31,067 nucleotides of DNA, taken from positions 1 to 31,067 of the forward strand of contig CBFHMJ010000034.1 of the NCBI GenBank assembly GCA_965656875.1. The letters are read 5' to 3'. The position numbers and the translations under genes were made by a program. The stretch comes from CBFHMJ01 sp965656875 (GTDB lineage: Bacteria; Pseudomonadota; Gammaproteobacteria; Enterobacterales; Alteromonadaceae). The notes beneath the pieces were generated by a model that saw only the letters and a list, made by a program, of their open reading frames with translations, ran no database searches and had not been told where the DNA came from. Shown one piece after another: positions 1 through 6,611 of this stretch; position 1 is the first letter of the stretch; the number at the start of each line of letters is the position of its first letter.

Positions 1-600
1 AGCTGATCTTGTTCGTTTTGGTAGTGTTGAATGGCTTGTTGGTAGCGAGAACGGGCCTTATCAGGATAGCCGAGTCGACTTTCGAGGACGCCGAGCGCTA
101 GAAGTGCATTGGCGAGTCCGAGCTGATGCTGTTCGTTTTGGTAGTGTTGAATGGCTTGTTGGTAGCGAGAACGGGCCTTATCAGGATAGCCGAGTCGACG
201 GTCGAGGTCGCCGAGCGCTTGAAGTGCATTGGCGAGTCCGAGCTGATCCTGTTCGTTTTGGTAGTGTTGAATGGCTTGTTGGTAGCGAGAACGGGCCTTA
301 TCAGGATAGCCGAGTCGACGGTCGAGGTCGCCGAGCGCTCTCAGTGCATTGGCGAGTCCGAGCTGATCCTGTTCGTTTTGGTAGTGTTGAATGGCTTGTT
401 GGTAGCGAGAACGGGCCTTATCAGGATAGCCGAGTCGACTGTCGAGGTCGCCGAGCGCTTTCAGTGCATGGGCGAGTCCGAGCTGATGCTGTTCGTTTTG
501 GTAGTGTTGAATGGCTTGTTGGTAGAGAGAACGGGTCTTATCAGGATCGCCAAGCCGGTTAGTAATGTCACCGAGTCTTAACGCAGATAGGCCGTCCTGA
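1..600 (-). repeat. Tandem 120-bp repeats encoding near-identical TPR units
   Basis: Five 120-bp units start at 1, 121, 241, 361 and 481 and continue past the left edge. Units 1-480 are almost identical; the unit at 481-600 has a diverged distal half and is the first repeat in the protein. Each unit encodes 40 residues with TPR character (read from the high-coordinate end: GLANAL.ALG.L, LGYPDKARSRYQQAI, QHYQNEQ). Because 120 is a multiple of three the frame is kept. Among units 1-480 six codon columns change the residue (4, 7, 11, 13, 14, 38) and two are silent (6, 37). Column 7 is Leu, Gln, Arg or Lys in the four units. Confidence 0.95.
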
Positions 601-2507
601 AACCATTTTAATGTCAGATTGAGTATGTCTTGTGCAGATAATGGGAAAAACCAGTACACGTTATGTAAAGACTGATGCAGCGACAAAGCCAGTGTCTGAC
701 GTTGCTTCTGAGCTGCATCTTGTTTAAACAGGGTTCTGACCACAGGTAATAACCGGCCAATATATTGTCTAGTGGTGGTTTTAAGCGGAGAACTTTTCGT
801 GTCTGAAGCAATCGTCGCCAGGGGAATTAAATAATGGTAGGCCAGAGACGAACTATGTTGCCAGTTAAAAGGGGCGGGTGGCTGGGGCTGGGTTGTTCCT
901 TGTTGCTCCAAGGGCTGATAACTATGCGCAAAGCGGGCGATCGGTGGTAGTAACTGTAGGGTATGATTATCCTGGGTGGTGAAAATATGGTGTTCCAGCA
1001 AAATAGTGCGGGCTTCACTAAGATCGATGGCTAAGGTTTTTTCAATACCCTCGAATACGGCGCTATCAATACCATCCGGAAACAATGCCGCCAGTTGCCA
1101 CAGTACAAAAACCCCCTGATGGGCCAGCGCTTGTTGCTGTTGTTCCAGCGTGACGGTGAGCGATGTCGGATTTTGTTCTTTGAGTAATTCGACCGTCAAC
1201 ATTAAGGATTGTTGCAGGCTATCGGTTCGGGCATTTAGTGGCTGGCGCTGTGCTGCCAGCGTGACGCCCAGGTTATTCCAGCGTGTCACCAGCTTTTGCC
1301 AGCTCAGGTGTTTACCGGCGACGGCGAGTAACTTAATGGTTAGTGGATGCCCGCCGGTGTGTTGCTCTAAAAAGGCACTCAGTTCTTCCGCCTCTGGTAA
1401 TGGCGAATGTGTTGGCCAGTGGTGTTTAAATAAATCGACACTGGCGGTGTTATCCAGCCGTTCGATGGTGATCGCCTGACCAAACAGGGCATCGTTATCA
1501 ACACGGGATGAAGCTAATACCCGAATGTTTGGCGTATTAATAAGCTGTTGGATATAGTGCTGAATATCGATACTTTGCAGCGCATGTTCCAGATTATCCA
1601 GGTAATATAATCCGGGTTTAAGCAGGTGCTTTAAATTTTCAAAGGTCAGTTTATCCGGCAATTGATCGACAATTGCCCCCATAGTTTGGGCGAAGCGAGT
1701 CAGAAATAGCTGCTCATCACTCGATTCGGCGACATCTATCCAGTAAACGGTTTCGTCTGGTTGCTCCTTTAACCAACGTGCTAATGCGGCTCGACAGACC
1801 TCGGTTTTACCAATGCCACCGGTGCCCGTGACCTGTTTTTTTAATTGGATGCTTGCGATAACGCTGGCACTCGGTTGCTTTTTATTGTTTAGAAAGTCGA
1901 TAACGTCCGTAACTTCTTCGTCTCGGCCCAGGAATATATTATCTGTTGATGCGAGACGGTTATCCAAATGTCCGTGCAGTTCTGCTGGAACCCGGTATTG
2001 AAATCCATGCTTTGGTGTGATTTTTTCAGGTAAATCCCGGATATGTCCAAGAATACGAGCCATGCCAGAGGGAAAACGCCAGTCGTTTCCAAAGTCTCTT
2101 AGAATCTTCGGAATGTCCTGATGGTCACCGTTATCGTGCAACAACGGAAAAATCTTTTCATTGACGAGCCGATCTTCATACAGCTCAGCACTGATAATGG
2201 CGCTTTCCCAACTCACCCCATAACCGCCTTCAATATCATCATGCCGTTTTTCAAAGAGTTGTTTATATCGTTGTGTACAAACTACATAGACTAAATCAGC
2301 ATCTTCGATAGATTGAGTCATCCAGGCTCGCCAGCCTTTTGGGGGAGCGCTATTGGCATAGCGATGATCAGAAATTACCTGAACATCGTTAGCCGTTAAA
2401 TAATCAACGAGTGCTTTGACGGATTCGCCCATATCAAGATCATTAATCGTTTCATGAGCATAACTAATAAAAACGGTGGGATTTTCTGGTCGTTGGCTGG
2501 CAGTCAT
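1..2507 (-). CDS. SEFIR-NB-ARC/STAND-TPR protein, predicted bacterial NLR-like immune receptor (C-terminus cut by window edge)
   Basis: The frame is open from an ATG at 2507 to the left edge, at least 835 codons, with no stop; I read it line by line. An AGGG lies about 9 bases before the ATG. Residues ~10-135 look like a SEFIR (TIR-like) domain: VFISYAHE near residue 12, PKGWRAWM, and GVSWESAIISAELY around residue 100. An NB-ARC-type NTPase follows: FLGRDEE near 190, Walker A GTGGIGKT at 228-235, Walker B-like LYYLDNLE with Asp304, a sensor-like ASSR ending at Arg335, and GGHP at 385-388. From about residue 637 it is a TPR array of 40-residue units running off the window. In the family view, the TPRs sense, the NTPase oligomerises and SEFIR is the effector; some bacterial SEFIR proteins are reported to act in antiphage defence. 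That role here is inferred. A ParDE pair lies beyond its 5' end. Confidence 0.88.
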   Translation of the reverse strand, partial: MTASQRPENPTVFISYAHETINDLDMGESVKALVDYLTANDVQVISDHRYANSAPPKGWRAWMTQSIEDADLVYVVCTQRYKQLFEKRHDDIEGGYGVSWESAIISAELYEDRLVNEKIFPLLHDNGDHQDIPKILRDFGNDWRFPSGMARILGHIRDLPEKITPKHGFQYRVPAELHGHLDNRLASTDNIFLGRDEEVTDVIDFLNNKKQPSASVIASIQLKKQVTGTGGIGKTEVCRAALARWLKEQPDETVYWIDVAESSDEQLFLTRFAQTMGAIVDQLPDKLTFENLKHLLKPGLYYLDNLEHALQSIDIQHYIQQLINTPNIRVLASSRVDNDALFGQAITIERLDNTASVDLFKHHWPTHSPLPEAEELSAFLEQHTGGHPLTIKLLAVAGKHLSWQKLVTRWNNLGVTLAAQRQPLNARTDSLQQSLMLTVELLKEQNPTSLTVTLEQQQQALAHQGVFVLWQLAALFPDGIDSAVFEGIEKTLAIDLSEARTILLEHHIFTTQDNHTLQLLPPIARFAHSYQPLEQQGTTQPQPPAPFNWQHSSSLAYHYLIPLATIASDTKSSPLKTTTRQYIGRLLPVVRTLFKQDAAQKQRQTLALSLHQSLHNVYWFFPLSAQDILNLTLKWFQDGLSALRLGDITNRLGDPDKTRSLYQQAIQHYQNEQHQLGLAHALKALGDLDSRLGYPDKARSRYQQAIQHYQNEQDQLGLANALRALGDLDRRLGYPDKARSRYQQAIQHYQNEQDQLGLANALQALGDLDRRLGYPDKARSRYQQAIQHYQNEQHQLGLANALLALGVLESRLGYPDKARSRYQQAIQHYQNEQDQ

Positions 2508-2614
2508 CAAATAACCCTTAGTTAAATCAGGAACGGTTAGCTTACTGAAAACAGCCTGTTCCAGGAAGCGGTAACAGCGCCTGATGGCTATTTTTTACGT
2601 CGTAGCTTTCTGTA

Positions 2615-2644
2615 TTTACCGGTGTTTACCGATGTCTGTCGGTG
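2615..2644. repeat. Three contiguous 10-bp direct repeats
   Basis: TTTACCGGTG, TTTACCGATG and TCTGTCGGTG lie end to end at 2615-2624, 2625-2634 and 2635-2644. The third is weaker (7 of 10 identical to the first). They sit between the divergent SEFIR-STAND gene and the toxin-antitoxin operon. A 10-bp period places each copy on the same helix face, which suits cooperative protein binding, but no binding protein is identified. Confidence 0.5.
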
Positions 2645-2667
2645 AATAACGTATGGAATAAAAAATA

Positions 2668-2694
2668 TTAGCAATTATTGCCATTAATTGTTAA
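2668..2694. promoter_or_regulatory. Inverted repeat, candidate operator of the ParDE operon
   Basis: The half-sites TTAGCAATTA (2668-2677) and TAATTGTTAA (2685-2694) are complementary at 9 of 10 positions around the spacer TTGCCAT. The site lies 29 bp before the antitoxin ATG. ParD-type ribbon-helix-helix antitoxins usually repress their own operon by binding such palindromes, so autoregulation is the natural reading. The binding itself is inferred. Confidence 0.55.
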
Positions 2695-2723
2695 TTTTTG
2701 CAGGGTGATGAGAGGAGTGAACA

Positions 2724-2978
2724 ATGGCTACATTAAATATTTCTATGCCAGATCCCATGCGTGACTGGGTTCAGGCACAAATTAAGGGCGGTCGCTATGC
2801 CAGTTCAAGCGACTATGTCAGGGATTTAATCAGGCAGGACCAAATGAAAGCAGACAAACTACGCCAGTTACAAACCGCACTGGAACAGGGGCTCGCCAGC
2901 GGAACCAGCGAGCATTCAATGGAAAAGATCTTAGACATTGCAAGGATGCAGGCCGATGGACATCGAAATAACGAATGA
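2724..2978 (+). CDS. parD: ParD-type antitoxin, type II toxin-antitoxin system
   Basis: This 84-residue protein begins with a ribbon-helix-helix region: a beta strand (TLNISMPDPM) followed by helices containing GGRYASSSDYVRDLIR, the pattern typical of the ParD antitoxin family. The charged C-terminal half (residues ~45-84) would wrap around and neutralise the toxin. An AGAGGAG Shine-Dalgarno lies just before the ATG. The toxin gene starts inside its last 23 bases in another frame, the usual coupled arrangement. The RHH part should also bind the operon promoter, where a strong inverted repeat is present. The family call is firm; the symbol is by family rather than tested orthology. Confidence 0.9.
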   Translation: MATLNISMPDPMRDWVQAQIKGGRYASSSDYVRDLIRQDQMKADKLRQLQTALEQGLASGTSEHSMEKILDIARMQADGHRNNE

Positions 2979-3276
2979 GGCTGAAAAAGATTTAATCAGT
3001 ATTTATCAATATGGATTAACAAACGTTGGACAAGCTGCCGCGGAGCGGTATTTTGTGGCGCTAAAATCCAGTATTGAAAAACTGGCTGACTTTCCCTTTA
3101 TGGGCATAAAGCGAGATGAATTAAGTGATGGTATGCACACGAATGATGTACCGATGACAATTCGTAGCTGGGCCGTAAAATCTCATACGGTGTATTACCA
3201 GATACAAGCTAACCGATTATTGGTTATTCGTGTACTCCATCAATCAATGGATGATGAATTGATATTTCTGGCGTAA
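2956..3276 (+). CDS. parE: ParE/RelE-superfamily toxin
   Basis: A 106-residue protein with the ParE pattern: EITNEAEKDLISIYQYG at the N-terminus, the helical AAAERYFVALKSSIEKLADFP, and a C-terminal IRVLHQSMD that is typical of ParE toxins. I start it at the ATG at 2956, which overlaps the antitoxin gene by 23 bp; an upstream in-frame ATG at 2938 would add MQGCRP, which does not fit the family start. ParE members poison DNA gyrase while RelE members cut mRNA in the ribosome; the C-terminal motif favours ParE. The reading frame is intact, so the module is probably functional. Confidence 0.88.
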   Translation: MDIEITNEAEKDLISIYQYGLTNVGQAAAERYFVALKSSIEKLADFPFMGIKRDELSDGMHTNDVPMTIRSWAVKSHTVYYQIQANRLLVIRVLHQSMDDELIFLA

Positions 3277-3339
3277 TGGCTTGGGTAGTATCAGAAAACG
3301 CAGGGTAGCGAAGAATGTAAGGTAGCGGAGAATATCAAT

Positions 3340-3365
3340 CGCCCTGACTTGGTATCATCAGGGCG
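3340..3365. repeat. Inverted repeat between toxin and bcp, possible weak terminator
   Basis: CGCCCTGA (3340-3347) and TCAGGGCG (3358-3365) form a perfect 8-bp stem with a 10-base loop. It lies between two convergent genes, the expected place for a shared terminator. Neither strand has a clear run of T after the stem (plus reads AAAAAGAAAA; minus reads ATTGATATT), so intrinsic termination would be weak. Just before it GGTAGCGAAGAAT and GGTAGCGGAGAAT form an imperfect direct repeat. Confidence 0.4.
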
Positions 3366-3380
3366 AAAAAGAAAACGTCT

Positions 3381-3851
3381 TTATCCTTCCTTCAAGACAT
3401 CCATCACCACTTCATGGTGAGTTTTGGTCTTAAACTTAGTAAACACATGCTTAATGGTATTATCTTTACCCACCAAAAAGCTTAAGCGGTGAATACCGTC
3501 GTACTCACGTCCCATAAACTTCTTTAATCCCCACACACCAAACTGATCGGCGACCGCGTGATCTTCGTCTGATAACAAGGTGAAGTTTAGTGATTTCTTT
3601 TCAACAAAGTTCGCTAATTTTTTCACCGGGTCCGGGCTAATGCCGACAACAACCGTGTCTAAACCGGCGATATCGTCTTTGTGGTCGCGGATACCTTCGG
3701 CCTGAATAATACAGCCGGGTGTCATCGCTTTCGGGTAGAAATAAACCAGTACCTGATGGTCTTTGGTCAGGTCAGCCAGAGAAACCGGGTTGCCGTTCTG
3801 GTCGTTCAGGGTAAACAGAGGCGCTTTATCGCCGACTTGTAACGTATTCAC
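3381..3851 (-). CDS. bcp: Thioredoxin-dependent peroxiredoxin, Bcp/PrxQ family
   Basis: Starting at the GTG at 3851 this gives 156 residues, the length of E. coli Bcp. AGGATAATTATT before the GTG supplies a ribosome site, and the start lies 10 bp after the gcvR stop; a longer ATG start at 3899 would run into gcvR and adds non-homologous residues. The protein reduces hydroperoxides with electrons from thioredoxin, in the cytoplasm. The peroxidatic cysteine is in YFYPKAMTPGC. The second cysteine found five residues later in E. coli Bcp is replaced by Glu (CIIQAEGIRD), so this is a one-Cys form that must be recycled differently. It follows gcvR as in E. coli and is probably cotranscribed with it. 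Confidence 0.93.
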   Translation of the reverse strand: MNTLQVGDKAPLFTLNDQNGNPVSLADLTKDHQVLVYFYPKAMTPGCIIQAEGIRDHKDDIAGLDTVVVGISPDPVKKLANFVEKKSLNFTLLSDEDHAVADQFGVWGLKKFMGREYDGIHRLSFLVGKDNTIKHVFTKFKTKTHHEVVMDVLKEG

Positions 3852-3861
3852 AATTATTATC

Positions 3862-4392
3862 CTACTGATGTATATCGATGAGTTGGGCCGATAAGCCACA
3901 CTGAGCGCAAAATTCTACAATGCTGTCTTTTGTGTTGGCAATATCGATACCTTCAGGTAGACGCAATTCAATGGATGACTTGATCCATGTCTGTTGGCCA
4001 GACTCTTCACTGGATGTTTTCAATGAAGAAATACCGATACTGTTTTCTGCCAGAAAAGTGGTGATTTTACTAAGGGTTCCCGGGGAATCCGGGCCTTCGT
4101 AGGTCAGTTCCATGCGGTGATTAAGTACTTGCTCCACATGTTTTGACGTGCGCTTGGTCATCGTCAACAGTTCTAACTCATAACTAATCGTTGGAAGCTG
4201 ATGCTCGACCAGGGTGATGGCGTTGTTATCGCCCGACAGAAGCATAATGAATGTGAACTCATTGCCAAATATCGCCATTCTGCTATCAACAATATTGCAG
4301 TTGCATTCACTAACCACTTTAGTGAGCTGACTGACAATACCGGTTCGGTCGGTGCCGATCGCGGTCACGGCTAAATAGTTGCTTGGTTCCAT
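3862..4392 (-). CDS. gcvR: GcvR-like glycine cleavage system regulator with two ACT domains
   Basis: 176 residues made of two ACT-type domains: residues ~5-75 (YLAVTAIGTDRTGIVSQLTKVV) and ~92-172 (LTYEGPDSPGTLSKITTFLAENSIGISSL). The DRTGIV and DSPGTL turns are where ACT domains bind amino acids. In E. coli GcvR holds the activator GcvA in a repressing complex and responds to glycine. The synteny gcvR-bcp, divergent from dapA, supports orthology. Whether a GcvA partner exists in this genome cannot be seen here. It is the first gene of a two-gene minus-strand operon. Confidence 0.88.
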   Translation of the reverse strand: MEPSNYLAVTAIGTDRTGIVSQLTKVVSECNCNIVDSRMAIFGNEFTFIMLLSGDNNAITLVEHQLPTISYELELLTMTKRTSKHVEQVLNHRMELTYEGPDSPGTLSKITTFLAENSIGISSLKTSSEESGQQTWIKSSIELRLPEGIDIANTKDSIVEFCAQCGLSAQLIDIHQ

Positions 4393-4435
4393 AGATTTTC
4401 TTTATTTTTATGCTTAAACGGAATTAAGGCGCGAG

Positions 4436-4444
4436 ATTCTAGCA
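4436..4444 (-). promoter_or_regulatory. Candidate extended -10 promoter for gcvR-bcp
   Basis: On the minus strand the sequence TGC-TAGAAT fits an extended -10 element (TGn followed by a near-TATAAT hexamer). It lies about 45 bases upstream of the gcvR ATG. No good -35 hexamer is seen at the right distance, which extended -10 promoters tolerate. Visual match only. Confidence 0.4.
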
Positions 4445-4490
4445 TAAACTGAGCAAAATTCACGCTTTCACCGAAGTTGTACAGTTGTTT

Positions 4491-4518
4491 TTGACAAAGT
4501 CGAGCTTTAGACTAGCCT
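4491..4518 (+). promoter_or_regulatory. Candidate sigma-70 promoter for dapA-bamC
   Basis: A perfect TTGACA (4491-4496) is followed after 16 bp by TAGCCT (4513-4518), a weak -10. The predicted start would lie close to the AAAGGAG ribosome site of dapA, giving a short leader. It is divergent from the gcvR promoter. The -35 is convincing; the -10 less so. Confidence 0.5.
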
Positions 4519-4541
4519 CGTCTTTTTAAAGGAGCTTTTTA

Positions 4542-5423
4542 ATGTTTAACGGCTGTAACGTAGCACTTGTAACACCTATGTTAGAAAATGGCTCTGTCGA
4601 TTATGACAGCCTGCGTACATTGGTGGATTATCAACTGGAAAACGGGATTGATGGCCTGGTCATCATGGGCACGACAGGCGAGTCGGCAACCTTATTACTG
4701 GAAGAACAACTGGAAGTTTTGGATACTGTGATTAAACAGGTGGCTGGACGCACAAAAATCATCGTCGGAAACGGCTCAAACTGCACACGCTCAGCGATTA
4801 AAAAGACACTTGAATTTAATAAACGCGACATCGACGGCTATCTGACCGTCGTTCCTTATTACAACAAGCCATCAGCAAAAGGCTTGATTGCACATTTTAC
4901 GGCGATTGCAGAAGCCGCCGACAAACCAACGCTACTATATAATGTACCAGGCCGCACAGTGGTTGATATGCAACCAGAAACCATTGGGGAACTGGCAAAA
5001 GTTGACGGCATTGTGGGTTTGAAAGACGCCTCGGGCGATCTGAACCGGGTTGGCGTATTACGTGACTTATGTGGGCCAGATTTTTGTTTGCTAAGTGGCG
5101 ATGACTTATCAACTCGTGAGTTTATTCTGGCTGGTGGTAATGGCTCCATTTCCGTAACAGCGAACGTTGCACCGGGCAAAATGACCGAAATGTGTCATCT
5201 GGCAGCAGCAGGACAGGCACAAGATGCTAAAAAACTGGATGAACAGTTGACATTATTGCATCAACGTTTATTTTTAGAGCCAAGTCCGAGCCCGGCCAAA
5301 TGGGCGTTGCAACAAATGTCAGTGATTTCTTCGGATTCTGTACGGTTACCGCTCATTCCTTTGGAACCAATCAGTGCGCCCGCAGTCAAAGAAGCCATGG
5401 AAGTTTCCGGCATTCCCAGTTAG
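4542..5423 (+). CDS. dapA: 4-hydroxy-tetrahydrodipicolinate synthase
   Basis: 293 residues, close to E. coli DapA (292). It condenses pyruvate with aspartate semialdehyde, the first committed step of lysine and diaminopimelate synthesis, in the cytoplasm. Catalytic residues fall at the E. coli numbers: Thr44-Thr45 in GTTGES, Tyr133 in LLYNVPGRT, Arg138 in the same motif and the Schiff-base Lys161 in GLKDASGD. AAAGGAG lies at good spacing before the ATG. The following gene is bamC, 10 bp after the stop, as in E. coli, so the two are likely one transcript. Confidence 0.97.
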   Translation: MFNGCNVALVTPMLENGSVDYDSLRTLVDYQLENGIDGLVIMGTTGESATLLLEEQLEVLDTVIKQVAGRTKIIVGNGSNCTRSAIKKTLEFNKRDIDGYLTVVPYYNKPSAKGLIAHFTAIAEAADKPTLLYNVPGRTVVDMQPETIGELAKVDGIVGLKDASGDLNRVGVLRDLCGPDFCLLSGDDLSTREFILAGGNGSISVTANVAPGKMTEMCHLAAAGQAQDAKKLDEQLTLLHQRLFLEPSPSPAKWALQQMSVISSDSVRLPLIPLEPISAPAVKEAMEVSGIPS

Positions 5424-5433
5424 AGGTAAATTC

Positions 5434-6519
5434 GTGCAAGTTTGGTTAAAAAGTGTCGCTGTCGCTGTCGCCGCATGTTTGTCGAGCGGTTGTATTACAT
5501 TAAGCGACGATTATGCATATATGAAGTCGTCTGAAACAAATGCCATTGATGTCCCTTCTGATCTAAAGCGTCCTGTCAGTGATACAGAATTCCGCCTTCC
5601 AAAGAATCAAATCAAGGGTGATTTAGGTACCCAGCTTGATATTCAGGCACCTTCTCAGGTTATGCCGCTTGCCGATGGCAGCCGTATTGATGAAGAAGAA
5701 AAAGCCGCGAAGATCTGGTTTGATAAAACGATTGTGGTTGATGACCTGGAAGCGTTCATCTGGGACAGTCTGATCGATTACCTGGAAACCGAAGCCATTA
5801 ACGTGGTGGCGATGAACGAAAAGGATAAGGTTGTCGAAACTGACTGGATTGCGAAAGAGCAAGAATCAGGTTACTGGTTCTGGAAAGATTACCGCGATAT
5901 TCAAAAAGCACGATTCAAATATAAAGTTACCATGCGTCCTCATGGCCGTGTGGGTAATGTTGAAGTAACGCTGGAAGGTTTTGAAAAACTGACTGACGAG
6001 CGCTTAGGCACCGAAGAACTGGTGGCGAAGCACCGCGCAGAAGTTGAAGCACTGAATGCCTTTATTGCTCACTTTGACTTCCGTCAGCGTAAACTGGCGA
6101 AAAAACTGCAAATCAACACACCTGATACGCAAATCACCGAGCTTGGCCTTGGCTTCGATAACGAAGGTTGGGCAGCGTTTACGTCTCGTCGTAAAATCGA
6201 GCAGGTCTGGTCACAAACACGCACATTATTAGAAGCATTGAATTTTGAAATCACTGACTTCAATAACTCAGAGCGTGTTTATTACGTGAAATACGAACAA
6301 CCGGATTCAGGCATTTGGGATTCACTTTGGGGTGAAGAAAAAGACATCCCTGAACTGCCGCTAATCCCTGGTGAATATGTGGTTAAAGTCGGCAAAAACG
6401 GCGACGATATCACGATTAGTTTCTTTACAGCCCGCGATAAATCTATCGGTGCAGAGATGATGACTCAACTGCACAGTACCTTCAATGAAACCGCTGCAAA
6501 AGCAGGGCTTGAATTGTAG
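5434..6519 (+). CDS. bamC: Outer membrane protein assembly lipoprotein BamC (NlpB)
   Basis: 361 residues from the GTG at 5434, preceded by AGAGG at good spacing and placed 10 bp after dapA. An in-frame ATG at 5374 lies inside dapA and would put a long tail before the signal peptide. The N-terminus MQVWLKSVAVAVAACLSSGC is a lipoprotein signal with two candidate lipidated cysteines: Cys15 (VAAC, the better lipobox) or Cys20 (SSGC). The mature protein has an extended N-terminal stretch and two globular halves (about 95-215 and 240-361), matching the two helix-grip domains of BamC, an accessory part of the BAM complex. The dapA-bamC-purC order supports the call. Sequence similarity to E. coli BamC is modest, so position carries much of the weight. 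Confidence 0.85.
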   Translation: MQVWLKSVAVAVAACLSSGCITLSDDYAYMKSSETNAIDVPSDLKRPVSDTEFRLPKNQIKGDLGTQLDIQAPSQVMPLADGSRIDEEEKAAKIWFDKTIVVDDLEAFIWDSLIDYLETEAINVVAMNEKDKVVETDWIAKEQESGYWFWKDYRDIQKARFKYKVTMRPHGRVGNVEVTLEGFEKLTDERLGTEELVAKHRAEVEALNAFIAHFDFRQRKLAKKLQINTPDTQITELGLGFDNEGWAAFTSRRKIEQVWSQTRTLLEALNFEITDFNNSERVYYVKYEQPDSGIWDSLWGEEKDIPELPLIPGEYVVKVGKNGDDITISFFTARDKSIGAEMMTQLHSTFNETAAKAGLEL

Positions 6520-6536
6520 TCGAGAGTGACTATACT
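6509..6536 (+). promoter_or_regulatory. Candidate sigma-70 promoter for purC
   Basis: TTGAAT (6509-6514), a 16-bp spacer and TATACT (6531-6536) form a good sigma-70 promoter overlapping the end of bamC. A start near 6543 would give purC a leader of about 68 nt that includes the hairpin at 6560-6589. purC can therefore be expressed apart from dapA-bamC. Confidence 0.6.
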
Positions 6537-6559
6537 ACCCGCAATTTTTCCCTCCACAT

Positions 6560-6589
6560 GGTTGAAAACTGGGAAACCAGCTTTCAACC
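6560..6589 (+). promoter_or_regulatory. GNRA-capped hairpin in the purC leader
   Basis: GGTTGAAA (6560-6567) pairs with TTTCAACC (6582-6589). After one A-C mismatch CTGG pairs with CCAG, closing a GAAA tetraloop (6573-6576): 12 base pairs in all. No T-run follows, so it is not a standard terminator. It lies between the candidate promoter and the GGAG ribosome site of purC, which suits an mRNA-stabilising or protein-binding structure. No sequence like the E. coli PurR operator was recognised here. Function unknown. Confidence 0.55.
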
Positions 6590-6611
6590 TTGCACCCCAA
6601 CGGAGTAAACA

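Noticed and set aside
104..581. Two overlapping plus-strand reading frames with repeated peptides
   Set aside because: They are shadows of the 120-bp repeat: any frame without a stop in one unit stays open through all units. The minus-strand frame continues into a protein with recognisable domains.
1..600. Tandem repeats as a CRISPR array
   Set aside because: The units are 120 bp, contiguous and coding, with no unique spacers.
3852..3899. Longer bcp start at 3899
   Set aside because: It lies inside gcvR, adds 16 residues not found in the family and lacks a ribosome site; the GTG at 3851 gives the family length.
4859..5179. Minus-strand reading frames opposite dapA
   Set aside because: They have no domain character and lie fully under a well-supported gene.
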